A stretch of DNA of 61,067 bases from a virus, in the IMG/VR virus record IMGVR_UViG_3300042907_000531, positions 1 to 61,067 of that record; one strand, given 5' to 3'. Below are positions 1-8,382 of this stretch, one piece after another. Position numbers and translations under genes: made by a program. Position 1 is the first letter of the stretch, and each line of letters opens with the position of its first letter. The notes beneath the pieces were generated by a model. It was not told the DNA's origin and did no database searches. It saw only the letters and a list, made by a program, of their open reading frames with translations.

Positions 1-72
1 TTTGCTTCTGATCCACGATTCCGACAAGCGGTAGAAAACCGCATGTCAAAAACAAACTTTAATTCATTATAA
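1..72 (+). CDS. Scaffold protein, 3' fragment (partial)
   Basis: This is the C-terminal end of the scaffolding protein whose full copy lies at 60086-60961. The frame runs in from the window edge and stops at TAA 70-72. It ends with the same residues (FNSL) as the complete gene and is present only because of the circular overlap. Confidence 0.85.
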   Translation, partial: FASDPRFRQAVENRMSKTNFNSL

Positions 73-178
73 TAAGGATATAAAACATGCCAATTAACGG
101 TGGCGCAGACATTACTGCAGACAATTTCCCATACAGAACAGACACAGGAGCGGGTATCGCAGGCCCAATCGCTGGTGC
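1..178. repeat. Circular-map overlap, left copy
   Basis: These 178 bases recur at 60890-61067 with two substitutions: C at 128 is A in the right copy, and G at 148 is C. The segment holds the last codons of the scaffold gene and the first codons of the capsid gene. Because the same gene junction sits at both ends, the simplest reading is that the record is a circular map written with its ends overlapping, not a true terminal repeat of the virion DNA. Confidence 0.9.
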
Positions 179-1481
179 TAACAAGCTCTGGCTTTCGATC
201 TGGTCCGGTGAAACTATTCACGCATACGACGAGTACAATATGTTCGAGTCTATCGTTGATTCAAAGACCATCAGCAACGGCGTTGCTATGGAATTCCCAA
301 TCACAGGTACCGTCAGTCTCAACGCTGCATGGGTAGCTGGTAAGGAACTTATCGGTTCAACCGATGATAGCAAGTCAGCAACAATCGCTGTCAAACTTGA
401 CAAGCGTCCTATTGCTGCTCACTTCGAAATCGACAACGTTGACCTCATGCAAACTCAGTGGGAATTCCGCTCTGAGCTTGCACGTCAAGCTGGTCTCACC
501 CTTTCCAACGCACGTGATAAGCAGATTGCTGCTTACGTTGCAAGAGCAGCAGCTGAAGATATCAGCTTCGTTAGCACCGGATGGGTTGGTACTGATGTTA
601 CCCTTCTAAACACAGATGATCCACGCTCACTTCCATCTGGTCCAGTCTTCCTAAATGGTAAGTTCTTCGACCTCGGTCGTTCAGCTTCCGCCTCAGCAGA
701 TCGCGCAAACGCAGCTCTCCTAGCTCTCCAAGCTTGCGAAGACTTCGTTGTATACCTACAGACGATCAACGCACCAACCGATGGCGTTTACCTCGCTGTC
801 GAACCACGCGCATTCCAAGACATCCGTGCGCTTGGTGTTGCACGTGCATCAACCGAAACCTTCAACATGCAACCAATGTTCGGTGGCGTTGCTCAGGCTG
901 GCGGTCTTGGTGCCGCTCTTGCACAAGGTATGAACGGTCTCACGGACTCACTTGAGTACATGGGTGTTCGTATCATCAAGAGCAATCACCTCCCAACCTC
1001 AAACTTCTCCGGTATCGGTGAAGCGCGTTACAACCTCAACTTCGGTGATGCTGGTGTATGCGGTCTTCTCTTCCAGCGCAACGCAGTTGCATCTCTCAAG
1101 TTGCAAGGTCTCAAGGTTGATACCCTTGACGATATCCGCCGCAACACCACCTTCACTGTCGCAAGCATGATGGCTGGTACTGGCGTTCTTCGTCCAGAAT
1201 GCGCCGCAGTTCTTGTCAAGCCAACCGCAAGCAACTGGTTAGCAACTGAAGTTACTGAAGTAAACTTTGCCGGTGCATCAACAGCTTCACCAGCAAACGC
1301 AAACTTCTTCCTTGGTGGTACCGCCCCAGCTACTGGAAACACAGTAGCAAGCTACCTCCAAGCAGCTGGCTCTGGTGGCCTTGCTGCAACCAAGGCACGT
1401 CACGGCCTTCGTTGCAACTTCGGCTCAACCTTCAGCAGAGAAGTCGTAAACAGCGCAGCAGCAGCCTTCCCCTACGCATAA
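87..1481 (+). CDS. Major capsid protein (T7 gp10-like)
   Basis: A 464-residue shell protein. It follows the portal and scaffold genes and precedes the tail tube genes, the exact position of gene 10 in T7-like phages. Residues of about 80-160 carry the T7-capsid style pattern: an AW-x-x-GKEL-IGS stretch, then K-LDKRPIAAHFEIDNVD, then an R-x-ELARQAG helix and a D-K-Q residue run. The start has an AAGGAT ribosome site 10 bases upstream. Codon use is unlike the neighbours: CTC, TTC, AAC, GAC, CGT and CGC dominate where flanking genes use TTA, AAT and AGA, as expected of the most highly translated gene. A strong terminator follows. I see no slippery 10A/10B-type extension. Confidence 0.9.
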   Translation: MPINGGADITADNFPYRTDTGAGIAGPIAGANKLWLSIWSGETIHAYDEYNMFESIVDSKTISNGVAMEFPITGTVSLNAAWVAGKELIGSTDDSKSATIAVKLDKRPIAAHFEIDNVDLMQTQWEFRSELARQAGLTLSNARDKQIAAYVARAAAEDISFVSTGWVGTDVTLLNTDDPRSLPSGPVFLNGKFFDLGRSASASADRANAALLALQACEDFVVYLQTINAPTDGVYLAVEPRAFQDIRALGVARASTETFNMQPMFGGVAQAGGLGAALAQGMNGLTDSLEYMGVRIIKSNHLPTSNFSGIGEARYNLNFGDAGVCGLLFQRNAVASLKLQGLKVDTLDDIRRNTTFTVASMMAGTGVLRPECAAVLVKPTASNWLATEVTEVNFAGASTASPANANFFLGGTAPATGNTVASYLQAAGSGGLAATKARHGLRCNFGSTFSREVVNSAAAAFPYA

Positions 1482-1535
1482 TTAGTGTAGGACACTTCTA
1501 TTACTCTTGTAATGGATGGGTGATCATATATCTAG

Positions 1536-1571
1536 CCGGGAGTCCTCGAAAGGGGACTTCCGGTTTTTTTT
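1536..1571 (+). terminator. Rho-independent terminator after capsid gene
   Basis: A 10-bp stem (1536-1545 with 554-563 of the same kilobase, one G-U pair) closes a small loop and is followed directly by eight T residues. It lies between the capsid gene and tail tubular protein A, so it should cut read-through and leave capsid mRNA in excess over tail mRNA, as the gene 10 terminator does in T7. Confidence 0.9.
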
Positions 1572-1593
1572 TCTTTTTAGAAAGGTAAACAAC

Positions 1594-2253
1594 ATGGGAT
1601 ACTTAACAAAACTAGACGCAGTGAATCAGATGCTGCTTGCTTCTGGAGAATCGCTTGTTGCGGATCTTCAAGAAGCAAGTGGAATTGATACAGGTATTGC
1701 TGAATTCTTATTAGATCAAGCATCGCTTGAATATCAACTACGTGGTTTAGCTAATAACAAACTTATTAAAACAGTTCGACCAGACGATAATGGTCATATT
1801 CTTCTTGGATATCCAAACACCGATTTTGGTGGGGTATTAGATGTTAAATTATTATCACAACACACAACCGAAGATGGTTTAAATATTGTTGCGCGTGTTC
1901 AAGAGGGTAATCCACCAAGGCTTTGGAATATGGTTGGTAACACAGATGTGTGGGATGTTGCTGATTATACTATTGAACAAATTAATTTCTTAACATACAC
2001 ACAACTAGATACCAATACACAAAGAACTATCTTATCATCAGCTACCCGTAAGTATCAATTATACACACAAGCTGATCCAGCTGTTGATAACTACCTAGCT
2101 CAACGTGAAATGATTGATCGTATGCGTTCAAGAGCTAATGATATCTCTACAAAACAAAGAACAATCTGGTCTAATGATGTATCGTATGCAGCTGCAAAAC
2201 GTCCATCATATTTTGGAACAGACCCAGATTCTATTAGACGAGGATCACTATGA
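1594..2253 (+). CDS. Tail tubular protein A (gp11-like gatekeeper)
   Basis: 219 residues. The N-terminus (YLTKLDAVNQMLLASGES) matches the opening helix of T7 gp11-type adaptors, which form the dodecameric ring between portal and nozzle. The middle holds the usual LLDQASLEYQLRGL segment. I chose ATG 1594 because AGAAAGG sits just upstream; an earlier in-frame start would run through the terminator. It overlaps the next gene by 4 bases, in the same order as T7 genes 11 and 12. Confidence 0.85.
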   Translation: MGYLTKLDAVNQMLLASGESLVADLQEASGIDTGIAEFLLDQASLEYQLRGLANNKLIKTVRPDDNGHILLGYPNTDFGGVLDVKLLSQHTTEDGLNIVARVQEGNPPRLWNMVGNTDVWDVADYTIEQINFLTYTQLDTNTQRTILSSATRKYQLYTQADPAVDNYLAQREMIDRMRSRANDISTKQRTIWSNDVSYAAAKRPSYFGTDPDSIRRGSL

Positions 2254-4898
2254 AAATAACAATCCCCATTTACTCATTAAGTGGTGGTGTAAGTAGACAA
2301 CCAGATTCAAAACGAACACCGTTTGAAGCACAGGAAATTGATAATTGTTTTGTTACATTAGAAAAATCTATTGAGAAAAGATCTGGTTTTAGGGTATTAG
2401 ATAATTCAACTTCTAATTATGATTTATCATTTCTACCACTAACAGCAGACCCATCTTTTATTTGGTATACAATAGACTCTGACAATAGATATTTAATAAT
2501 TATTGATAGAGCAGCTCAAAGCGCAACGTCTAAACTTCTATACGTTATAAAACTAACTAATGATCGCTGGTCGAATCAAACACAAGACTATCAGTGGGAT
2601 GCCGACGATCCGGTACTAGTGTGGGATGGCTCTACTGCCATTGCTGAAAATGATTTAAGATATCCAATTTATGAGTTATCTCTATTAGAGGGTGGCTTAG
2701 ATACGCCACTTGTAAAATATAATACAATTAAATCTAAAGGAACAATCTCTAGATATTCTAGAGCCTATCTAACTTATTTTGATGGTAATGCATCTGAGAT
2801 TTTAAAGTCTCTTCAGGTTGGTACTTCTATCATCATGTTAAATACTAAAGTATATGCTGGATTTACATCAGGTAAAAACAGTAAACTTTTAAACTTAGAT
2901 GGTATAGAGAATTCAGAAGATGATATTCAAGGAAGAGCTGTAACTTATTTTTCATCTGTTAAAGTGAAGAAAACACAAACAGGTCGTTTATATCCAGAAA
3001 CAACTCTTCTAAATGATGGTGAATTTTGGGATACAAACTTTGGAGCCAAGCAAATTCCGGTAGAAGATTATATCTATGGTGATTTTGATAAACCATGGCT
3101 TGGACAATCTGTTGCAAACTTCTCAGAAATTAGATTTCCACCAGATAAAAATGATTGGATAGCTACAAATAAAAATCTAGCCACAATTCCAGTAAATGAT
3201 AAAGCTACGATAATGTTAGATTCTCTTTATGATCCTAACGCCCCGTTGGGTAATGATCAAAATGGTAGAGGAAAAATTTACTATAGTGCATCTCCATATC
3301 TTTCTGTAGATGCTGGATATTATAGAATTATATCCTTTCCAGAAACAGAAGTTAGTGGAGCAGTTGTTGGTGTGGGTAAACCATATACCCAAAAAGTTAG
3401 AACACCAGACTACTGCAGTATAGTTGATAAGAGAAGAATGCCACAACGTATTCTTTTTAATGATGGTAAATTTGTCGTTTCTCCAATTGACTGGACCCCA
3501 CGAACAATTGGCGATAGAGATACAAATCCAGGACCATCTCCATTTTTAGATTCTAATAGAGAAGCAAGACAAGTTCAATTAACAGCATTAGCTAATTTTA
3601 GAGATAGACTTTTTATTGCTGCTGGTGATGTTTTATTCTCCTCTCAATTAGGTGTACTAGAAGATTTATGGATTAAAGATCCATCAAACATAACCACAGC
3701 AGATCCAATTGATATTAGAGCGGCAAGTAATTCGTATGCTGAAATTACAGCTATGATTCCTTTTAATGCTTATTTATTTATCAACACAAAGTCTAATGTA
3801 CAGTTTGAATTAAAGGGAGACAGTAATTTAATTTCTCCGTTAACGGCAGAAGTTTCAGCAACTACCTTTTACTCAACAGCTGAATTAGTAGACCCAATTA
3901 GTCTGGGTAGTAATATTTATTTCTGGGATGCACATAGATTATACATTTATTTGAATCAAGATAGTAGAGAATTTAATACAGCATTTGAGTTATCACTAGG
4001 AATTGAAGGTTACTTACCATCAAACTTTCAATCAGTTACTGTTGCTACAGCTAACAATCAATTAATTGCTGTTGATAGAGATCATTTAAATCATTTATAT
4101 TTTTATGGTTCTAGATTCATGGGTAATGAAATAAGACAATCAGCGTTTTGGAGATATGTTTTATCTGATATAGAAAGCATACTAAGTATTAATACATATA
4201 AAACACTTGTGTATGCAATTACAAAAAGAAAAACAAATGAAGCATCTGCGTGGTATTTACTTGTTCACGACTTAGAGGATAAAGATAATCCACGATTAGA
4301 TAATTTCTCAGATATTACATTAACAGAAGCTAACTGTACATCTGATGGTATGACATCAACTCTTTTTGTTCCATATATTATGGATACTAGTAAAGATATT
4401 TATATTGTTTTAGAAGAAGACTGGAATAACTTAGCTGGTTCTGTCTTTAAATCTTCTACTAGTAAAGTAGTTGGTTTTGGAACAGAACTTACAATTTCTG
4501 GTATAAAGTTATCAAGTTATCTAGGTAAGACTTTGTTTGTTGGCTCTTCATATCAAATGAATGTAGAACTTTCTAAACAATATTACAGACAGAACGATGG
4601 AAATATTATTGAGGGTGTTTCAAATCTTAAAACATTACACCTTCGCCACAATAATACAGGTACTTATCGCGTAGAAGTCACAAGACGGGGTAGACAGCTA
4701 CCACTTATTAGTGAGTTTTCTGCAACTAATTTAGAAACAACAGAATACACAGAAGGCAATGGAACATTTGTTGCTAAAATATTTGGCTTTTCTGATGAAA
4801 CTTCTATTCGTTTAGTATCTGATGGTATTACTCCTTGTAATATAACTCAACTAGAGTTTAGAGGAACATTCAATAAGAAATCAAAATCCTTGAGATAA
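2250..4898 (+). CDS. Tail tubular protein B (gp12-like nozzle)
   Basis: 882 residues, close to the 794 of T7 gp12. The start (IPIYSLSGGVSRQPDSKR, then EIDNC and EKRSGF) is the family signature: a GG-V/I-S-x-QP motif, followed by a stretch in which each subunit aligns with a KR-x-G-F motif. It forms the hexameric nozzle at the tail tip. ATGA overlap with the preceding gene suggests coupled translation. Codon use is strongly AT-rich. Confidence 0.88.
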   Translation: MKITIPIYSLSGGVSRQPDSKRTPFEAQEIDNCFVTLEKSIEKRSGFRVLDNSTSNYDLSFLPLTADPSFIWYTIDSDNRYLIIIDRAAQSATSKLLYVIKLTNDRWSNQTQDYQWDADDPVLVWDGSTAIAENDLRYPIYELSLLEGGLDTPLVKYNTIKSKGTISRYSRAYLTYFDGNASEILKSLQVGTSIIMLNTKVYAGFTSGKNSKLLNLDGIENSEDDIQGRAVTYFSSVKVKKTQTGRLYPETTLLNDGEFWDTNFGAKQIPVEDYIYGDFDKPWLGQSVANFSEIRFPPDKNDWIATNKNLATIPVNDKATIMLDSLYDPNAPLGNDQNGRGKIYYSASPYLSVDAGYYRIISFPETEVSGAVVGVGKPYTQKVRTPDYCSIVDKRRMPQRILFNDGKFVVSPIDWTPRTIGDRDTNPGPSPFLDSNREARQVQLTALANFRDRLFIAAGDVLFSSQLGVLEDLWIKDPSNITTADPIDIRAASNSYAEITAMIPFNAYLFINTKSNVQFELKGDSNLISPLTAEVSATTFYSTAELVDPISLGSNIYFWDAHRLYIYLNQDSREFNTAFELSLGIEGYLPSNFQSVTVATANNQLIAVDRDHLNHLYFYGSRFMGNEIRQSAFWRYVLSDIESILSINTYKTLVYAITKRKTNEASAWYLLVHDLEDKDNPRLDNFSDITLTEANCTSDGMTSTLFVPYIMDTSKDIYIVLEEDWNNLAGSVFKSSTSKVVGFGTELTISGIKLSSYLGKTLFVGSSYQMNVELSKQYYRQNDGNIIEGVSNLKTLHLRHNNTGTYRVEVTRRGRQLPLISEFSATNLETTEYTEGNGTFVAKIFGFSDETSIRLVSDGITPCNITQLEFRGTFNKKSKSLR

Positions 4899-4900
4899 CT

Positions 4901-5806
4901 ATGCCAACCAATCAAACACAAGTTACGACAGCCGTACAAACAACATACTCTTTACCTATGTCTTTTTCAGCTTTAACGCTGGCATCCGGCATTGGAACAA
5001 AAGAGCAACTTTTAGTTTTTAGACCAACGATTGATTCTATTTATGGCAGTACTCTTACTGTTTCTGATTATCGTGGATTAGGTCAAGTTGCTTCTGCGTG
5101 GTTAGGGATTAATGAAAACACAAGACAAATTATATCAATTACTATTCCTCCAACAGCTACTTATATTCTAAGTAACGGAACGTCTATTCCATACCCCACT
5201 ATGGTATCGGCTGAACCACTAATTATTCAGCGTTCTGTAATTACATCAGAACCTTATGTTGATTGGGTAACTGGATCTCGCATTACAGCTGATCAGTTAA
5301 ATTTAAATACTGAACAACTCTTAGCTATTTCTCAGGAAATAAAGAATGACTTATCAAATAAGATTGGTCGATCTGATTTTGATTCAGTACTTAATCCACT
5401 CATAGAAGATTTAAACTGCGGTGTTAAAAAATTAACTAATGTAGCTACACCCGTAGCAAATTCCGATGCTGCAACAAAAGCTTACGTAGATACTCTTATT
5501 AATACGCTACTTACAGCCAAGCTAGGACAGCCAAATGGCATTGCAACATTAGATGCAGGCGGCATTTTAACAACATCACAACGCTCATCATCTACATCCA
5601 TACTACCATCTACATTCTTTTCAAAAGCAACTGCTCCAGTAAGAACAACGGGTGGAGATGGTTTATATTCCCACGGATCTTTGTGGTTTAATACAACGAC
5701 TGGTCGTTTGTTTGTATACGCACCAGACGATAGATACACAGGGCTTCCTAATACACATAATGGAGATATCGGCTATTGGGTTGATGTCTCTTCACCAGCA
5801 CAGTGA
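4901..5806 (+). CDS. Tail fibre, N-terminal attachment protein
   Basis: 301 residues. Residues 1-150 look like the T7 gp17-type fibre head that docks on the tail: an extended beta-rich part, then a D-W-V-T-G-SRITADQLN block followed by an N-T-EQLL-A-ISQEIK helix. Further on is the DAATKAYVDTLI motif common before fibre shafts. The C-terminal part (W-F-NTTTGRLFVYAPD) resembles a small fibre-tip module. It probably anchors the longer fibre proteins encoded downstream. Starts 2 bases after the gp12-like gene. Confidence 0.8.
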   Translation: MPTNQTQVTTAVQTTYSLPMSFSALTLASGIGTKEQLLVFRPTIDSIYGSTLTVSDYRGLGQVASAWLGINENTRQIISITIPPTATYILSNGTSIPYPTMVSAEPLIIQRSVITSEPYVDWVTGSRITADQLNLNTEQLLAISQEIKNDLSNKIGRSDFDSVLNPLIEDLNCGVKKLTNVATPVANSDAATKAYVDTLINTLLTAKLGQPNGIATLDAGGILTTSQRSSSTSILPSTFFSKATAPVRTTGGDGLYSHGSLWFNTTTGRLFVYAPDDRYTGLPNTHNGDIGYWVDVSSPAQ

Positions 5807-5813
5807 GGTAAAC

Positions 5814-7247
5814 TTGGCTATTAATTTTCCAAACTCTCCCAATAACGGAGACACATATACAGAGGGTACTGTTCAATGGCAGTACTCAAGTTTAAATAAC
5901 GCTTGGACTATGATTACAACGGGTGTTGTTGGTGTTGATAACGGAACAAACCACGATCAAGAAGTATTATTTTTAGATCGTAATGTAAGTAATCAAAATA
6001 TTCCAACAGCTGGTGTTGGTTTTACTTATAATCCAAGCACACGAACAGTTGTTATTAAGGGCGCAACATCACAAAGTAATAACTTAATTGAACTAACAGA
6101 TAATGCTAATGTAGTATTAAATTCATTTAATCAGAGAGGTATTTTATCTAAAGCTGGTAGAGTTTATTATCAATCCACTACACCAGACGTTAATTCTGCT
6201 GATATTGGACAACTTTGGTATAACACTAGTAATAATACACTAGTAATTTGGAGTGGTACCGCTTGGAATTCGGTTGGTAGTGGTGTAGATATTACAACTA
6301 GTCAAATAATTACAGGAGCTAAGACATTTAGTTCTAGTTCTGGATTAACACTTGCTACTTCGTGTTCATTAGTTGGAGAATCTAGTTTACTTTTTAAGCC
6401 CTCTAATACATTAAGTCTAACACTATCTAATACAGCAGCAAATTTTGCAGTACCCATTAACTTTTCTGCGGTTGGTGCGGACGTTAAAAACGCTGTTGTT
6501 ACTAAAGCAGATACCATGACAGTTGATGGTGTGAAAACCTTCTCTGGTACTATTAATGCTAGTTCTGGTATTCTATTAAACTCTAGTTCGGGGTTAAGTA
6601 GAATTTTTAGTTCTGCCACTACCAGTCCTGGAGCTAATACAGATAGTATTATTTTACAACCAACTCAAAGTTCATCTGGAAGATATATTCGTTTATATAG
6701 TAACCATGAAACCTTAGAAACAACCGGTATTACTATTAGACCAAAGAATGAAAATAACCAAGGTGCTTTAAATGTTATTGGAAATACTAAGATTACTGGT
6801 GATTTAGTAATTACTGGTAATCTTAGCTCTGGAGCAACAACTGCAACAATAGGAGCTACATCAATTGGTAGTTTTAAATCGCAGAGTGGTAGTGGCGTTG
6901 GAAATATAAACGTAGTTCCTAAAGCAATAGGACCACTTACATTTGCCCATACACTAGATACAGCAACTTGGCTTCCTACAGTAAACGTAACTAATAGTTC
7001 TCCGGTCGCCGTCTCATTCTATTATAAACGCGATCAAGTACAAATTATTAGTGGAGTTAGTACTTATACATATGGAATTACATTATTTGTGTTAAATGGA
7101 AACAGTACAATATCAATTCCTATTACAAATATTGCGGGCATGAGTGCTGGACCTTATACTAAAACATCATTGACATCTAGCCCAACAGTAATTAGTTTAG
7201 TTAATCTAGAAAATTCACCAGTAGTTACGAGTTTTATTATATGCTAA
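5814..7247 (+). CDS. Tail fibre/adsorption protein
   Basis: 477 residues from a TTG start with GAGGT five bases upstream; an in-frame ATG at 5652 would lie deep in the previous gene. It begins AINFPNSPNNGDTYTEG-x-x-W-x-Y, a module repeated in many phage fibre and structural proteins, and has a second copy near residue 130 (ADIGQLWYNTSNNTL). The remainder is Ser/Thr/Asn-rich beta repeat with ITTSQIITGAKTF-type segments, as in trimeric beta-helical shafts. No enzyme motif is visible. Confidence 0.7.
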   Translation: MAINFPNSPNNGDTYTEGTVQWQYSSLNNAWTMITTGVVGVDNGTNHDQEVLFLDRNVSNQNIPTAGVGFTYNPSTRTVVIKGATSQSNNLIELTDNANVVLNSFNQRGILSKAGRVYYQSTTPDVNSADIGQLWYNTSNNTLVIWSGTAWNSVGSGVDITTSQIITGAKTFSSSSGLTLATSCSLVGESSLLFKPSNTLSLTLSNTAANFAVPINFSAVGADVKNAVVTKADTMTVDGVKTFSGTINASSGILLNSSSGLSRIFSSATTSPGANTDSIILQPTQSSSGRYIRLYSNHETLETTGITIRPKNENNQGALNVIGNTKITGDLVITGNLSSGATTATIGATSIGSFKSQSGSGVGNINVVPKAIGPLTFAHTLDTATWLPTVNVTNSSPVAVSFYYKRDQVQIISGVSTYTYGITLFVLNGNSTISIPITNIAGMSAGPYTKTSLTSSPTVISLVNLENSPVVTSFIIC

Positions 7248-7516
7248 CTGTTGAACAACTCTTAACGGTTATTACAGCTGTTGTAATTCCAATCTCCTTA
7301 TCCACATATTGGATAGCAACAAGATTATCTGCTGTAGAAACAGTCTTAAAAATTCAAAAAGAAATTACAGAATTAGAACAAAGACAAGTATTATATCGGG
7401 TTGATAAACTTGAAAAACATGTACATGAGATTAGAAATGTATTACAAGCTTTAACATTTAAACTAATGAAAGGAGATACATTAGATGATGATTTTAAAAC
7501 TCCTACTATCCTGTAG
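7241..7516 (+). CDS. Membrane-anchored coiled-coil protein (possible i-spanin)
   Basis: 91 residues: one N-terminal membrane segment (about residues 7-27), then a charged helix with heptad spacing (KEITELEQRQVLYRVDKLEK). Type-II anchor plus periplasmic coiled coil is the architecture of Rz-like inner-membrane spanins. The next gene, in another frame and overlapping by 32 bases, starts with a lipoprotein signal, which strengthens an Rz/Rz1-like reading. A structural role in the tail is the alternative, because fibre genes surround it. Confidence 0.5.
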   Translation: MLTVEQLLTVITAVVIPISLSTYWIATRLSAVETVLKIQKEITELEQRQVLYRVDKLEKHVHEIRNVLQALTFKLMKGDTLDDDFKTPTIL

Positions 7517-8102
7517 TTTTTTAATAGGGTGTTCATCCGTAAAGAAAATTCAAGCTGGTTCAAATGCAATTAATACTTCATCAACCGTTACAACTAAAGT
7601 TTTAGAGGAAATAAAAGAAGCGGCAATTGTTAGTGAATCAAGTTTAGAGACAATTTCTGAAGCTGCTAAAGAAACACCAAAAGCCAAAGAGATTGAGCAC
7701 CACGCTATTATCGCTACAAAAGCCCAGCATACGATCATTGAAAGATCTAATCAGGGGCTTTTAGAACAGGCCAAAATTGCTACGACAGTTAAAGAAGTAA
7801 TTGAAGCTACATCCTCGGTAGAGGATTCAGAACCGTGGTGGTCTAATTTACTACAGTATTTAGCTGCAGCTATTATTAGTTTAGCTGTTGTTTTTATTCT
7901 TTGGCAAACTGGTATTGGATTATTATTTAGACGTTTAATCAATTTTATCCCGGCTACGAAACAAGAAGAAGCAAAGATATTAGATGAAGCAATGTCTAAG
8001 GAATCTGATACAACTATCCGGGAAGCTGTGGCAATGCTAAGGGCTAAAGATCCAGAGCTAAATGCTGCATTTAAACGGAGAAAGAAACGTGCCAAACTAT
8101 AA
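7485..8102 (+). CDS. Lipoprotein with internal membrane segment (possible spanin)
   Basis: 205 residues. It opens with a lipoprotein signal ending in the lipobox LIGC (Cys16). A helical Ala/Glu/Thr-rich stalk follows (about 20-115), then a clear membrane span at about 122-148, then a charged tail. A lipidated N-terminus plus a second membrane span is how u-spanins link outer and inner membranes, although there the span sits at the very C-terminus, whereas about 57 residues follow it here. It overlaps the coiled-coil protein upstream by 32 bases. Function is inferred from topology only. Confidence 0.5.
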   Translation: MMILKLLLSCSFLIGCSSVKKIQAGSNAINTSSTVTTKVLEEIKEAAIVSESSLETISEAAKETPKAKEIEHHAIIATKAQHTIIERSNQGLLEQAKIATTVKEVIEATSSVEDSEPWWSNLLQYLAAAIISLAVVFILWQTGIGLLFRRLINFIPATKQEEAKILDEAMSKESDTTIREAVAMLRAKDPELNAAFKRRKKRAKL

Positions 8103-8373
8103 ACGTACTAATATCAGCCTTCAGGCTGTAGATTTACGTGGACGTATATCTCGCGTATATACTAATAGTAATGGCGATCTTGTATTTGAATTTGCGACTG
8201 GTCAGATAACAGTAATTTCTGGTGGCGGTGGAACAATCGTATCGGATGTATTAGATGGCGGTAATTCAACAGCTGTAAATACAACTGATATAGATGGTGG
8301 AAACGCCACAGCAATAAATGTTAATGATTATAATGGAGGAGATTCAGGTGCAGTTATTATATTCCCACTATAA
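8089..8373 (+). CDS. Small virion-associated protein with DGG repeats
   Basis: 94 residues from GTG 8089, chosen because GGAGAAAG lies 4-11 bases upstream. The N-terminal part is a compact beta segment; the C-terminal half has three spaced DGGN/NGGD repeats (LDGGNSTA, IDGGNATA, YNGGDSGA), a pattern seen in small phage fibre-associated proteins. It overlaps the preceding lipoprotein gene by 14 bases and sits directly before the large fibre gene, so a structural role is likely. I do not recognise a specific family. Confidence 0.6.
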   Translation: MPNYKRTNISLQAVDLRGRISRVYTNSNGDLVFEFATGQITVISGGGGTIVSDVLDGGNSTAVNTTDIDGGNATAINVNDYNGGDSGAVIIFPL

Positions 8374-8382
8374 GGATATTAA

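Noticed and set aside
224-240. ATACGACGAG inside the capsid gene as a fourth promoter copy
   Set aside because: Only the first bases match; the second conserved block at the fixed distance is absent and the site is in mid-gene.
1400-1570. T7 10A/10B-type frameshift extension of the capsid protein
   Set aside because: No slippery run near the stop, and the terminator follows closely with no open extension frame.
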